A stretch of 64,000 bases of DNA from Symsagittifera roscoffensis (GCF_963678635.1 NC_087066.1:27905301-27969300), one strand, 5' to 3'. Shown: positions 30,312-41,778, counted from the first letter of the stretch. Notes: generated by a model from the sequence alone, not told the origin. Numbers and translations are program-made.

Positions 30312-32237
30312 CTACGACGAAATCCTCGCCGTACGGATTGTATTTCTTCTTGTCTTTTCTCTCTTGCTCTGGCGTGTTTCCATGGTGAGAGGAAAGTCAG
30401 GCTGTATTCCTTTGTCAATTTCGATTTGTTCCGGGCAATCCCAGTCTTCCTCGGCATAAGGTAGAGTTTCATCGTCCACCTCTACTCGCTCGGTCAACTC
30501 CAGATCCAGTGGTAGGTCGCAATCGTCCACCACCTCATTCCCGTCGTTTTTGTCGCGAGTACACCTTTCATTCACCTCACAAGCAGGATCCACTATCAAA
30601 TAGTCTCCCTCTTGCATGTCCGCTGGGATGCACCAGTCCTTTGACGAGGCATTGTGTGGTTTGATGTTTTCGTAGTGAGCTGCTCTTCCAGTGCTCAATC
30701 GATAAAAACGACCACCTTGGTGCACCTCTGTTATCTGAAATGGACCACGCCATTTCTTTAATAATTTCTTGGTTTCTTTTGGTGGAACCACTTCCTGGAA
30801 CACCCAGACGTAGTCGCCAACTGAGTAGGCTTTTGCATCGGCTGTCCTTTTATCAAACCTCCTTTTTTGTCTAACTTGCGCTTGTTGCGTGTTCCTCCTG
30901 CATAAGTCATTGAGGTCCTGCTGTGTTCTAATATCATCCCGCACGTACGTTTGCGGTGCTGTTCTCTTCCCCTCATATTCAGGGTAGTAAAAAGTCAACG
31001 GAAGCGCTTTTTCGTGACCCGTTAGCATCATATGCGGACTTATTCCCGTGGTGGAATGCTCTGTGCTGTTGTAAGCACCCATCACTTGCGGTAAGTGTCT
31101 ATCCCAGTCATCCATGTAGCGTGAGCAAAAAACTCTCAACATGGATACCAGCGTGCGATTCTGCCTCTCGACTAGGCCATTCGTTTGCGGGTGATAAGTG
31201 GTCGAGTGGGCCTGCGCTACCTGCGACCTTTTCATTAACTCCTTCGTGAGATCACCCACGAATGCTTTGCCATTGTCCGATTGGAATGTGATGGGGCAGC
31301 CGTGCCTCGCTATCCACACATTTATCAAATGATCGCACGTTTCTTCCGCTGATGCTGTCATGCAGGGTGCTGCCTCTGCATATTTCGTAAAATGATCAAT
31401 CATTACCAGCACCTGATTGTAGCCCGTGGCTGTCATGCATATCTTTTGGTGATCGATCTGCACCACTTCATTGAATCCTGATGATTCTATTGATTGCAGA
31501 GGGAATCTCAGTTTCCTGGGATCCTTTGCCTGCTGACATGACAGGCATGCGGTGATCCATTTCTCACAAGCCTTCTTCAATCCCGGCCATTCGAATCGTT
31601 TCTGTATCCTGTTGTACACTTTGTCCACGCCTTGATGGCCCATTTGGTCATGTGAACGAAAGAGCAATTCGGTCTGGTATAACTGTGGTAACACTATCGA
31701 GTTGTACTTGTAAAGGACCTTGTCCTCCTCTCTACGTTTACAGGCTACGATTCCGTCTTTGTTCAGGTACAACAGATCTTTTCTTTTCAGGTACAACTGC
31801 TTCAAGATCTTGTAGCTGTCTTCTTCCAAGTCTCCTTTGTCAGGTGCTCCATTCTCGATCCATCTCTTCAGACTGCTCGTCATTCTATCATTTCGTTGAG
31901 CCCTTAGGAGATCCGACAGCCTGTACCTGGCTTTCAAAGACGTCTTTACCACGTTCATTTGCCCGCTCATTATCTCCGGGGCATGGGCATCGTCCATCAA
32001 TGTAACGCACCATATCTTCTTCAAAGGCGTTGCTTCCTGCACAGATGGCTCCAGATTGGTACGGACGACCGTACCATGTGGCAGTAATCTGGTTGGGTGT
32101 TTCGAAACTGGTATCAACTCGAGCTCATCGGCGGCATTATCCACCACGGTGCCCTCCTCATCGGAGGTGTACCTGTCTCTGTCCGGATCCTGATGCATTT
32201 CCCTGTCCAGCCCGCGTTGTTTCCAGTCCACCAACAA
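30312..32237 (-). CDS. Element 2 integrase
   Basis: A 641-codon frame. About 190 N-terminal residues are linker. The zinc-binding HHCC motif is H196, H201, C231 and C234 (HDQMGHQG...CLSCQQ). The DDE core has D262 (VQIDHQ), D321 (FQSDNGKAF) and E357 (NGLVERQNR). The C-terminal SH3-like region has KKWRGPFQITEVHQGGRFYRLS. Integrase inserts the cDNA into the genome. It continues toward the pol tail at 30291, separated by a stop or frameshift. This is the domain missing from Element 1, and a fragment occurs in Element 3 at 50284-50745. Confidence 0.92.
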   Translation of the reverse strand: MLVDWKQRGLDREMHQDPDRDRYTSDEEGTVVDNAADELELIPVSKHPTRLLPHGTVVRTNLEPSVQEATPLKKIWCVTLMDDAHAPEIMSGQMNVVKTSLKARYRLSDLLRAQRNDRMTSSLKRWIENGAPDKGDLEEDSYKILKQLYLKRKDLLYLNKDGIVACKRREEDKVLYKYNSIVLPQLYQTELLFRSHDQMGHQGVDKVYNRIQKRFEWPGLKKACEKWITACLSCQQAKDPRKLRFPLQSIESSGFNEVVQIDHQKICMTATGYNQVLVMIDHFTKYAEAAPCMTASAEETCDHLINVWIARHGCPITFQSDNGKAFVGDLTKELMKRSQVAQAHSTTYHPQTNGLVERQNRTLVSMLRVFCSRYMDDWDRHLPQVMGAYNSTEHSTTGISPHMMLTGHEKALPLTFYYPEYEGKRTAPQTYVRDDIRTQQDLNDLCRRNTQQAQVRQKRRFDKRTADAKAYSVGDYVWVFQEVVPPKETKKLLKKWRGPFQITEVHQGGRFYRLSTGRAAHYENIKPHNASSKDWCIPADMQEGDYLIVDPACEVNERCTRDKNDGNEVVDDCDLPLDLELTERVEVDDETLPYAEEDWDCPEQIEIDKGIQPDFPLTMETRQSKREKTRRNTIRTARISS

Positions 32238-32321
32238 GGAATGAATCGCAATCTCCGATACATCAGAATTAGAAGTAGTCTCGGATGTGTTGTCCCAGGA
32301 CTGCGACCTTGAGTCATCACT

Positions 32322-32978
32322 TCAGTCGAGTGACTCTACACCATCACGTTCGACTCTGTCTGTGATGTTTCTCGACTCCCCGGACAAAATTCTGTCTCTG
32401 GGTGGTCTCATTAACCTCTCCCTAGACAAATCGTCCTGTACGGGCCTGAAGATGTCCGACTCCCCGGACATTGTTTCGTCCCCGGAAGAAAAATCTGAGC
32501 CCGGCTCGTATTCTTCTCTTGCATCCGTGAAATGCACTCTCCTCGCGAAGCTGGATTTCGACTTGATCCTGACTTCCTCTGTGGCTTGGGTCTGATTCAG
32601 TGTCAAATATTCAGTGAACGAAGTTCTCAACAAGACCTCCTTCGGCATCGAGCTCACCAGCTGGTTGACTATCGACCTGCAATCCCGTTCAACACCTCGG
32701 CTGCGAATGGACACTGGCCTCTTCTCTGTTTTCTCATTGACAGTCAACCGCTGCATGGTCTCCATCCACTCACGATCATGCCTATCCACTTCCCTGTCCA
32801 ACAAGTCACGGAGCTTTCCCATGACGACCGGCGCCACGTTCACCGTCCTGTTCAAAAGAGCCATGCTGTTTATACCCAGCCTGGTAAGTTCTTGCTGTAC
32901 CAAATTGGATCGTACTAGCAGATCCAACGGAACGGGCTCGCCTCTGGCTAAAAACTTTATCTCCGCGGCCGTCTCCAC
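32322..32978 (-). CDS. Element 2 pol linker between RNase H and integrase
   Basis: 218-codon frame with no recognised domain, charged and Arg/Glu-rich. Position and orientation fit a tether in the pol polyprotein. Breaks on both sides (33020 and 32237) are probably decay. It contains two copies of the ACTCCCCGGACA motif (plus strand) at 32375 and 32459. Confidence 0.6.
   Translation of the reverse strand: METAAEIKFLARGEPVPLDLLVRSNLVQQELTRLGINSMALLNRTVNVAPVVMGKLRDLLDREVDRHDREWMETMQRLTVNEKTEKRPVSIRSRGVERDCRSIVNQLVSSMPKEVLLRTSFTEYLTLNQTQATEEVRIKSKSSFARRVHFTDAREEYEPGSDFSSGDETMSGESDIFRPVQDDLSRERLMRPPRDRILSGESRNITDRVERDGVESLD
32375..32470 (-). promoter_or_regulatory. Two further copies of the polypurine-tract 12-mer
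   Basis: Minus-strand TGTCCGGGGAGT at 32375-32386 and 32459-32470, 84 bp apart in the pol linker. Same orientation as the tract beside the 3' LTR. Only the 12-mer is shared here, not the longer flank. Confidence 0.4.
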
Positions 32979-33019
32979 TGGAAGGTCAGGTTGTCCGGGT
33001 ATAGGATGCCCTGACTTAT

Positions 33020-33526
33020 CTAACCACCTAGTAAGTGGCAGTTTGTCGTAGGTTTCCTTGTCCAGAAATGAAACCCGTCTTTGATCTCCGATTGATTAGC
33101 CTGCTTCTCCTGGAGGCGCTCATAAAATTCTGTCTTTTTACTGAGGCTTTCTGCGTTCTGGTGCTTGTCACGGGTACGGTGCTCTATGATCATGTGGTAT
33201 CCATCCAGGCGCACCGTCCAACGACCAATATAACTTTGATCCATCGAATAGGTTTTCAGCCAGGCAAGGGCACGATTATCCACACGCAACTTGAAGGGAG
33301 CACTCCCCAAGTAGGCCCTGTATTTTTCCACGAAAATGATCACCGCGAACATCTCCGCTTTTGGTGCGCCGTACTTCATCTCAGTATCACTCAGGACTTT
33401 ACTCCCGTAGGCTATCGGACAAAGAACCGTTCTCCCGTTCCACTCCTGCTCCTGGTGAAGTATGCCCGATATCACAACCACTGATGCATCCGTGTCCAGC
33501 ACGAACATCCCCTTCTCTGTTGGCAT
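33020..33526 (-). CDS. Element 2 RNase H
   Basis: 168-codon frame. DTDASVVVISGILHQ, KAEMFAVIIF and RVDNRALAWL give the Asp, Glu and Asp of RNase HI. The final conserved Asp appears as Glu in HQNAESLSK (usually NADALSR), which may weaken activity. It overlaps the RT frame (to 33472) in a different frame, so a frameshift lies between them. It removes RNA from RNA/DNA hybrids during replication. Confidence 0.85.
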   Translation of the reverse strand: MPTEKGMFVLDTDASVVVISGILHQEQEWNGRTVLCPIAYGSKVLSDTEMKYGAPKAEMFAVIIFVEKYRAYLGSAPFKLRVDNRALAWLKTYSMDQSYIGRWTVRLDGYHMIIEHRTRDKHQNAESLSKKTEFYERLQEKQANQSEIKDGFHFWTRKPTTNCHLLGG

Positions 33527-34656
33527 GCCGAGGACCGGTGCCTCGCATAGTTCACGTTTGATGTTCCAAATGAAACTTGTGCCTCATCAGTCCAAGTGAA
33601 CTTTTTGCCCTTGTTTCTCATCAACCGCTGTATGGGGTATATTTTGTCAGCATACCCCTTGATGAACTCTCTATGATAATTAGCGAATCCCAAAAAACTC
33701 ATCAGCTGTGTATCTGTTTTAGGTGCCTTCCAGGTCAGCACGGCTTCAACCGCTTCAGGATCTGGTCTCACTCCATGTTTATCCACCAGGCGGCCCAGAT
33801 ACTTTATGGAATCTCTGAGGATTTCACACTTAGAGGGTTTACATTTCAGACCCGCCTGCTTCATGCAAGAAAACACCTCCTCCAACCTCTCTATATGGTC
33901 TTCTAAGGTTGGTGTTGCAATCACGACATCATCGACATAACACATGATGAGATTCCCGTATTTCTTAGTGACGCTCGTGAGTGCCTGGGCCATCAGTCGC
34001 TGGAATGTGGCCGTCGCGTTGCACAATCCGAACGGCATCCTCTTCCACTGGAACAATCCCAGCTCGCACGCGAAGCTTGTTTTTTCTCGATCTAGCTTTC
34101 GGAGTGGCACCTGCAAGAACGCAGAGCCCAAATCCAACGTCGTGAAGAACTTCTTGTCCCCCAGCTTGGATAGGCTCTCATCGATGCAGGGAATCGGGTA
34201 TGCGTCCTTTATAGTTACTGCGTTCAGATAACAGAAATCACAACAAAATCTGAGTTGTCCCACTTTCTTTTTCGCCATGACCACGCCACAAGCCCACGGG
34301 GACTTCGACGGCTCGATCATGTCATACTCCATTAACATCTCGATTTCCTTCCTACACGCTTCTGACTTGTGAGGGGTCATCCTTCTCGCCCCTTCCCTAT
34401 GAGGTACCGAGCCCTCTTCTATCTCAATCTCGTGTTCTACAAAATTACAGCAACCTATGTCGGCCTTATGTTTCGAAAAAACGTCTGCGTTCCGACTTAG
34501 CACCGCTCTGAGCGAATCTAGTTCCATGTCTGATATTTTGCCCTTCAAATGTTCTATCTCAGGTAGGACCGGTTTATTCGCTGCTAACTCTGTCTCTGTC
34601 GGCCTCTCAGGAAAGTTGGAACAACTAGACAGCCCATCATCTGTTTCCGACTTCAT
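33472..34656 (-). CDS. Element 2 reverse transcriptase
   Basis: Frame of about 394 residues from ATG 34656. Ty3/Gypsy-type motifs: VVMAKKKVGQLRFCCDFCYLN (usually CVDYR), TTLDLGSAFLQVPL, KRMPFGLCNATATFQRLM and the catalytic CYVDDVVIA (YVDD about 243-246), then FLGFANYHREFIKGYA and FTWTDEA. It overlaps the end of the protease frame (34637) by 20 bases, in a frame one base ahead. This could be a natural frame change or decay. Copies DNA from element RNA. Confidence 0.92.
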   Translation of the reverse strand: MKSETDDGLSSCSNFPERPTETELAANKPVLPEIEHLKGKISDMELDSLRAVLSRNADVFSKHKADIGCCNFVEHEIEIEEGSVPHREGARRMTPHKSEACRKEIEMLMEYDMIEPSKSPWACGVVMAKKKVGQLRFCCDFCYLNAVTIKDAYPIPCIDESLSKLGDKKFFTTLDLGSAFLQVPLRKLDREKTSFACELGLFQWKRMPFGLCNATATFQRLMAQALTSVTKKYGNLIMCYVDDVVIATPTLEDHIERLEEVFSCMKQAGLKCKPSKCEILRDSIKYLGRLVDKHGVRPDPEAVEAVLTWKAPKTDTQLMSFLGFANYHREFIKGYADKIYPIQRLMRNKGKKFTWTDEAQVSFGTSNVNYARHRSSACQQRRGCSCWTRMHQWL

Positions 34657-36196
34657 TGAAAACAAGTTTCCTAGAAGATTTCAATTCATTTACTCTCTTC
34701 ATTATATATTCTTGGTTCGCATGCAATGGGCATTTAGTTACATCAAACTTTTTCAAAATCTCAACACTCTGAAAGTATGTGCTCAGAGGCAAAGCATAGC
34801 CAAGTTTCTTTCCCCTCTGTATTGTCACTGTTGTTGCTTCTGTGTTCAACAACTTAATCACACACAGTCCGCTCTGAGTGAGTGAGAAGCTTCTTCCTAA
34901 AATAGCTGAGCTTTCACTGTTTGGATTTGGTACCAGACACACCTGTCTGTCATTGCTGAGCTCATTCAAGTTCCTCATCCTAAACGTCGCTACTACGGCT
35001 TGGTTTGATTTTAATCTAACTTTTCGATGCAGAAAAATCGGCACCTTGGCCTGGTTAATTAAGATCTTATTAAGGGGTTTCTTTTCACACTTTCTCTCAG
35101 GATCCTTGATCCTAATCAATCCGTCATTGAGATCGATCGTGACATCAAAATTGCGTACGAAGTCCCTTCCTAAGATGAACTGATCGGATTCGTCCAAATT
35201 CTCCACTACTAGGAAGCTCATCCAAAGATGTCTTCCTCCGAGCTGCGGTGAAATGATCGGGGTTCGTCCAGTCACATAGATCGCTCCCTGATTGGCAGCT
35301 GCCAATCTGATGTTTGTCGGTATGAGACTCGACCTCTCAAAACCCATGTCGGTCCAAGTTTTGACTGGCATGACACTAACCACTGCCCCCGTGTCTAGCA
35401 GTCCCTTTACTGAAAGTTGTCTGCCTTGCACGCCCAGCACGTGTGCGGCCAGATCGGCCTGGCAACCTATGTGCACCGCATCTTGTTCGAGCATGGCATT
35501 GTGTCCGATTCGTCTAACCTTCAGCTCCTCTTGACCAATGTATATCCGGCCAATCTGATCGTTCGCATCAGTTATGTGAGCTTTTTGTGTAGATATTGAT
35601 GCCATCCACATTCATTAGAATCGGGTATGGGCCATGGACATCGATGTAATGTCCATCCACTTTCATCAGCCTCGGACCTCCTGTTGTGAGCAGCGCTCGC
35701 ACTGCCCTGGAGTCCAGTTTGGGATCTTTTTCCTTCAGGTAGTCGGCATAGATGTCCAGGTGGACTAGTGTAATCTCGGATGGTTCACTCAAGTTCTTGA
35801 CCACCTGGTGCCCTGCGACTGAGATAATGGAAACATTTTTGTCCCTTGCTTCGTCACGCCGAAAGTTCTCCCAGATATAACGTTCAGTTTTAGTCCCTGT
35901 TTCCTGGGTTCCTCTTTGTCTTCTATTTTCGTCGTTTTACCCAGAACATTAAAACTTTCCCGAAGATCTGTGCTCTCCAGCTCCCACCTTACCCACTGCT
36001 CCACTTCTTTCGTGGCTAGCTCCTGTTTGACATTCTGCAACGCTGTCCTTGCCGCCAGACCGTAATCCACCTTGAGTGGGCTAGCCGACTCTGCCTCCAG
36101 GTTCGAGGCTACCACCTCGTCAGGCAGTGTCTTTACCTTCTTAGTCGTAAAGGTGCTCGGTGTCGTCTCCTTTCTCCGAGACTCGGCCTCGTTCAT
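34637..36196 (-). pseudogene. Element 2 protease region, frameshifted
   Basis: Pieces at 36196-35789, 35804-35568 and 35611-34637. The last carries the retropepsin motif LLDTGAVVSVMP and ILGRDFVRNFDVTIDLN. All align by eye with Element 1 gag-protease residues about 740-1200, which are intact there. Two frame changes near 35800 and 35590 break the gene. Confidence 0.85.
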
Positions 36197-36205
36197 CAGA
36201 CGTGC

Positions 36206-37675
36206 TCAACTGGCCTTGACACCCGAAAGCGCCTCTTCGTGGCGGGGATGTTTCGCGTCCGCCACTGCATCCCAAAATTGAGTGCAATACGATTTGAAGT
36301 GTCCCTCCAAATTACAGAAGAAACACCTCGGACCATATTTCATGATGAGCCCTCTGACGTACTCTTCGTGATCCTCGTCGGTCGCGTCGACGTCATCGAG
36401 AAAGTAGCCTATTGCCTTCATGTTCTGTTTGTATGCAGAACACGCGGAAACGTGATGGTCCATCGAACCACAATTCGCACACGACCTCCTCTTATCCATG
36501 TCATCGCGAGGTTTGTACCAACTGGAGTTCGCACCAGTGTTTGTCCCGCTATAGTTACCATAATTAGTGTAACGGTTTTGCGCATTCGGTCTTATGAGTA
36601 AATACTCGCGTGGTTTCATACGCAAATCATCGGGCGTGGGTACCTGGTCAAGTGACAGGGTGAAGTGTGTGGCCAACATCATTTTCAACTCCTCACTTTT
36701 TACTCCGTCCATGAACTTCGAAGCAATCGCCAAGTTTCGCTCAGATATTCTCTCATCGGGATTGCTTCTCCTCCTAAGCAATTCAAGGTCGTCCAAAAAT
36801 TTGTCTATGGATTCGTCATTTCTTTGACGCCTCTTTTCGAACTTCACCATAGCCTGGTGCCCTTGTACTCCAGAGCCGAAACGATTCAGCAGGATGTCGA
36901 ATATCTTGCGAGCGCTGTCTCTCTCATTGGCTCTTTTCGCCATTAGACAATTTAGTGCAGTACCCTCCAGGTTGCTTGTTAGCGCGCTGCACTCTTGTTT
37001 CTTGGAGAGACTCTCTTCCTCAAAGTGTAACTTCATCACTTCTATCGAAGTATCAATGCAGCCGTCTGACTCGTCTTTGTATGACTTCGGCTTTTTCAGT
37101 GTCCTTCTTGACCTCTCTCCTCTCTCGGTTGACTTCGAGAGTTTGGTGATGAATGTTTCGAGAGATCTGTTCAGAGGCTCAAACATCGAGGCATACATCG
37201 TCGTGTCCTGTGAGACTGTAGTCAGATCTGGCACTGAACTGACTTGTGGCACAGTTGGCAACCTTGTCTCTGGAGTAGCATCTGCCTCCAGCGGGACTGA
37301 ATTCGTCCAGCCAGGCCTAGACGGGGCTGCCCTTGGCCGCTCCGTAATCCTAGGTTCGTAGTTCGTTCTCGAGCTTTGCTGGGCCCTGGCATAGCTGCCC
37401 GTCCCATCTCCATCGTTCGCATGGTGTGAGCGATGCCTTGGGTTGGAACGCTCCTCCCAACTGCTCCCATTCAAGATCGCGTCAAGCTTCCGCATCATTA
37501 AGTCAGATTTGGCATTTAACCTATTTTCCATGCCAGTCATCGTATGGGCGTAGGTATTATCATGATCGTTCAACAATCGCTCGATCTCTCTTGTCATCCT
37601 AGCCTTCCTTTCCTCAGACTCCTTGCTTGCCTGTGCCAGGCTCTCCGCCAGGCATTGATCGGTGTTGCGAATCAA
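36206..37675 (-). CDS. gag: Element 2 gag: capsid and zinc knuckles
   Basis: 489-codon frame. Capsid-like region YKDESDGCIDTSIEVMKLHF, LTSNLEGTALNC and FEKRRQRNDESIDKFLDDL. Two CCHC knuckles, CANCGSMDHHVSAC and CFFCNLEGHFKSYC. Same order as Element 1. It is separated by frameshifts from the N-terminal part (37686-38654) and from the protease part. Confidence 0.9.
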   Translation of the reverse strand: MIRNTDQCLAESLAQASKESEERKARMTREIERLLNDHDNTYAHTMTGMENRLNAKSDLMMRKLDAILNGSSWEERSNPRHRSHHANDGDGTGSYARAQQSSRTNYEPRITERPRAAPSRPGWTNSVPLEADATPETRLPTVPQVSSVPDLTTVSQDTTMYASMFEPLNRSLETFITKLSKSTERGERSRRTLKKPKSYKDESDGCIDTSIEVMKLHFEEESLSKKQECSALTSNLEGTALNCLMAKRANERDSARKIFDILLNRFGSGVQGHQAMVKFEKRRQRNDESIDKFLDDLELLRRRSNPDERISERNLAIASKFMDGVKSEELKMMLATHFTLSLDQVPTPDDLRMKPREYLLIRPNAQNRYTNYGNYSGTNTGANSSWYKPRDDMDKRRSCANCGSMDHHVSACSAYKQNMKAIGYFLDDVDATDEDHEEYVRGLIMKYGPRCFFCNLEGHFKSYCTQFWDAVADAKHPRHEEALSGVKAS

Positions 37676-37685
37676 TTGAGCCTGA

Positions 37686-38654
37686 TCAACCCTCGCTTGC
37701 GACTCTCAGATTCTCCCGACCCTGGTGAGCTCTCTCGTCAACTTGATCTATCCTCTTGGTCATGTCCCGTCTCAATTCATCCAGACCATTCATTACACCA
37801 GCGAACATGTCACTTATATCGCCAGTTGCCCCCAATGGCGGGATTAGTCCCAAAGATGATGAGGTCAACTGCGGCTGCAGCCTGGTGCTTGATGACGCAC
37901 CGCCTTTTTGCTTGCTCATCGACGTCATCAATCTGTCGAGCGTTGACATGGGCCTGGTCGGCGAGGCGGACGACGCCTTCCTGCTCATGTCGTTCCTTGG
38001 GCACGGTGTGAAGTTCACATCCGGATGGGTTATCTCCGGGTAGTCATAACTGGAAAATAAACCTTCAGTTCGTAGTGACGCCATGCGCTCATCGTAAAAA
38101 GACTTCCAGCTCTTCTTGGCCTTCGAACCCGGTTGTTCTTCACTCGGGCTTATACTCGACATCATCGCGTTGTTGCTCTGCTTGGCCAGAGATGCGTGGG
38201 TATTAGCTGAATGTGAATTTTCTCTCCTCCACCTATGACTTTTGGTCTCCGATTTGGACATTCCCTTGATTAACACTTCCTCTCGCGGCTCGACCTCGGA
38301 ACGCTCCGAGGTCTCCTCCGTCCTCTCAACTTCCTCCCGCTGGAGGTCCTCGCTCGGCTCGAGGTCAGGTCGAATAAGCGTACGTTCTCCTTCGTCAAAG
38401 GGGTCCACAAGCGTCTCGCTCGCGGGTCCGGCCTCGGCGCTCCGCCCTTGATCGCCATCAAGCATTTTCTCGCTCCTTAGTTTCATTTCGCTCACTGAAA
38501 GATCAGGTTGACCTTTAGTCGATTCGGTTTCGGCAAACACGTCGGAGGCGCTGCTAAACGAGGACTGGCTACGCCTAGTTTTAAATTTTCGCGTGCTGCC
38601 CTTGCTCAGCCTGGGAATCTTAGTAGTCGATCCTAACGAGTCCCTGCGCTGCAT
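37686..38654 (-). CDS. Element 2 gag N-terminal part
   Basis: First ATG at 38654 (MQRRDSLGSTTKIPRLSKG). Basic Ser-rich start, acidic middle, likely disordered. It corresponds in position to residues 1-300 of Element 1 gag, but with little sequence similarity. Frameshift at about 37680 separates it from the capsid frame. Confidence 0.7.
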   Translation of the reverse strand: MQRRDSLGSTTKIPRLSKGSTRKFKTRRSQSSFSSASDVFAETESTKGQPDLSVSEMKLRSEKMLDGDQGRSAEAGPASETLVDPFDEGERTLIRPDLEPSEDLQREEVERTEETSERSEVEPREEVLIKGMSKSETKSHRWRRENSHSANTHASLAKQSNNAMMSSISPSEEQPGSKAKKSWKSFYDERMASLRTEGLFSSYDYPEITHPDVNFTPCPRNDMSRKASSASPTRPMSTLDRLMTSMSKQKGGASSSTRLQPQLTSSSLGLIPPLGATGDISDMFAGVMNGLDELRRDMTKRIDQVDERAHQGRENLRVASEG

Positions 38655-41600
38655 ACTTTGTGACAAATAACAATATTCTTATTATTTAATGGCGATGCAC
38701 ACGTACCGCAACAAGTTCAAGTTAAATTACTTAACGCTGCCTCTTGGATCTCGTAGGTATCAAAAATGTCTCTTAGACTTCTCAAAGACAATCTTAGCGA
38801 TTCAGCTAAAGTTACACACAGGGCTTGCTCAGTATTGATATAATGCTAACTCAACCCTGTTGTATAGTATAACAGTATCACAAAATTTTCACAAGATATA
38901 ATCAACACACAAAACACAATCGATAATCAGATAAGAATATCCTACAGGTGACAGCGACCTCTCGTCAGTATCAATTTATCGCCACACAGTTTCTCAAGTC
39001 AGTGCTTTGTTAAAATCAAACAATCTTTGGTAAAAAGCAGTGATGATTCAGAAACAGATCAATAAAACTTAGTCTTAAAGAAAAAGACTTCCCTCAATCG
39101 GAACGATCCGAAAGAACGAAGCCTAGGACACAGTCTTCTCAAGTGAGTGTGTTTTTGGCTAATACACCCACCGAGGTCTTCTTTTAGGTGTCCTGCGATT
39201 GCCCGAGCTGTCCTATTATGTAGCTCAAGACAACCTCTGACTGAAATTTTCTAAAGTCTATGAAAAAGCTCCCCCACACACGGAACGCTCCAAGTGCACG
39301 AGAGCAGGGAACAACTTTTCTTCTCAAGTGAGTGTGTATTTGCCTAATACACTCACCGAGGTCTTCTTTTATTTGTTCCCGGATTGCTCGAACCTTCCTA
39401 TTAAGTAGCTCAAGGCAACCACACAACCAAAATCACAATCAAAAAAAATTTTGTTCGGGTACTTCCGATACACCCGACCTAGACTCCAAAGTTGATCACG
39501 AATTTCCGGGTCAAAATGGGCTCCTATGATCCTAATAAGCACGCCTAATATCCTAATATGATCTTAATTAAATGGATGTTTTCCGTTTCCCAAATTGCCA
39601 CAGGTTTCCTCAAGTTTCCAACAAGGAAGGTTGTTAGAAGGTTTAAGTCACTCCGGAGGGTTACTTCGGAGGGTTGTTAAGACACTTAGCCTACTCCGGA
39701 GGGTTACTTCGGAGGGTACGTTAGTCACCCAAGAGACTTCGGAGGGTCCCCCTTAACTCACTAAGTAGGGTCAACAAGAGGCTTAATATGCTCCGGAGGG
39801 TTACCTCGGAGGGTTCTTCCAAAATTTCCAAGTCTTTAAAAAGGGCCTTCAACTAGCTTAAGAAAGCGTCAAAACAAGCTAAATTCCTTATGGGGTGTTG
39901 TTTTTAACTCCTTCGGAGGGTCTCGTGGAAAATCTCCACTAAGGAGGGTTGCTAAAGGGCTTAAGTCACTCCGGAGGGTTACTCCGGAGGGTTCCGCAAA
40001 AATCAGGAAAAAGGGGTTAATTTACCGCAAAAAAGCCTCTGAATGCGGTGTTACTTGCTTAAAACCAGGTTGGTTGACACGGTCAACCTTCCCAGCAGGA
40101 TAAAAAGGTGTTTTGATAAAACTTTCTGCCGTTCGGTGGGTTACCTCTAATTTGGACCCTCCAAACCAACAAATTCCAAAAAAATTTTCTTTTCCGAGAT
40201 TATCAACCCAAAAACAGTTGCGGTCCGGAAAAATGGTCCAAAACGTCGACCAAAATTATTCCAATCGATTGGCTAGTCTTTGAGAAATTGCCAATAACGA
40301 GTTTGTCCAACTGGCCTTTTTTCACCACCTATATAGGTTCTGAGAAACTTTTTCCGCAATTCCTGTTGAAAGTGCCTAAAAATAATTGAAACGAGCGTAG
40401 TAGCCCTGTACGGCACTGGAATAAGGCAAAAAAACGGACCAAAATTGGTTTGGAGACAAAAGTTTGGCCAATAACTATCAAATTTGGACCCTCCGATTCC
40501 TTCTTTTTCCAATCCTTAAGTCGTTAGCTCTATCCACGGAGCTAATCGGAGGGTTACTCAAGAATTTTTCTGCCAACCGAGCACGTTATGCTAGGACGCT
40601 CTTGACACAAAAATTTTACTGCTCTAACTCTAAAAACTCAAAAACTCGATCCCCAAAACAGATTGACAAAATTCAGAAAATTATCGAAGTTTTTATCAAA
40701 AAATTTTCATTTTTTCCAACTTCTACTGAGTCCTTTCTCACGCGGTTTCTCTTGTCAGGGGGATCAAACGACGTAGCTACTCTCTATAAAAAAGCTTTTA
40801 TGCTGTTCGGAAAAGCTCGGATATCCAAAAATTTGGGGGTCTATAGTTTGGTCGTAAATCGGTAATTTTCGACAAAATTTGGGTGTTTCTTGGGTCTAAA
40901 TAGGAGATAAGTAATATATATTAAGGACAATAATCTATTAGTAGTCGTTAATGAATATTACTATACTCTCCTTTGCACCAAAATACACGAATTAAGACCC
41001 TTAACTCGGAAATTTGTGATCGACGGAGGGTACAATCGGACCGCGCCAATCGTGCCCCCCACCACTTAAGTTTTAATGAAATAGTACCCGAACGATACTA
41101 AAATTGTTTCAACGATACCCAAAAGTCGTTGTGGATGTTGTCCCTATGTCCCTGTTGAGTGTGGAATACGTCGGTCAGCTTGCCACTCTACCCTCCGTCT
41201 TCGGCAAAATCACCATTAACGTGCTTAAATACTCAAATTACACTCAAGGGAGGGTATCGAACCCTTCACTAAAACACACAATCTTTCTATCAGAAATGAT
41301 ATAGATCAATCTGAAACAACAACAAATAGGAAGGTCAGATCACATCTCGTCCGGAAATAACATATAAACTGTCACTTTATGTTTTTTACTGTTTTTGGTC
41401 TTTTTTGGATTTTTTACTGTTTTTTGTACTTTTTTGTTTTCAAATAAATTTATTTTTGGCTTTTTCTTGGTTATACACTATTTTTGTTTGGTTTTACGCT
41501 TTCTCTTTAATTGTTTTTGGTCCTGGGACCTCGAGACAAGCAAGCTCTAGATTTCCCACCTAACCCTCCGGCCCCCGGAATTTTCGGTGTTAACTAAGTT

Positions 41601-41751
41601 AAAAAGCTAAATAGTACTAGACAGAGGGTACGCACCTTCCCCCTAGTACAATAACGGTCATTAAGGCCTCCAAATCGGGAATACGCCCGGAGCGGAGGGT
41701 TCGTCGCTGAAACGCTTGCTGATCATGATGGTCTCATGCCCTTAACAGGTT
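38655..41751 (-). other. Element 2 5' leader, 3.1 kb, with CGGAGGGTT repeats
   Basis: Non-coding. Contains a duplication of about 105 bp 187 bp apart (39133 and 39320, CTTCTCAAGTGAGTGTGT...), a cluster of dispersed CGGAGGGTT motifs at about 39650-40000 (about a dozen, more scattered to 41695), and a T-rich stretch at 41390-41520 placed like the one in the Element 1 leader. Confidence 0.7.
39650..40000. repeat. Cluster of CTCCGGAGGGTTACTTCGGAGGG repeats
   Basis: Paired motifs CTCCGGAGGGTTAC and CTTCGGAGGGT recur irregularly, often as a pair and then a spacer of 20-60 bp. CTCCGGAG is itself a palindrome. Confidence 0.8.
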
Positions 41752-41766
41752 CACCCAGGAGCGCCA
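41752..41766 (-). promoter_or_regulatory. Element 2 primer-binding site
   Basis: Minus strand TGGCGCTCCTGGGTG, 12 bases from the 5' LTR end. Identical to the Element 1 site although the rest of the leader differs. Confidence 0.75.
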
Positions 41767-41778
41767 TAAAAACGTCTA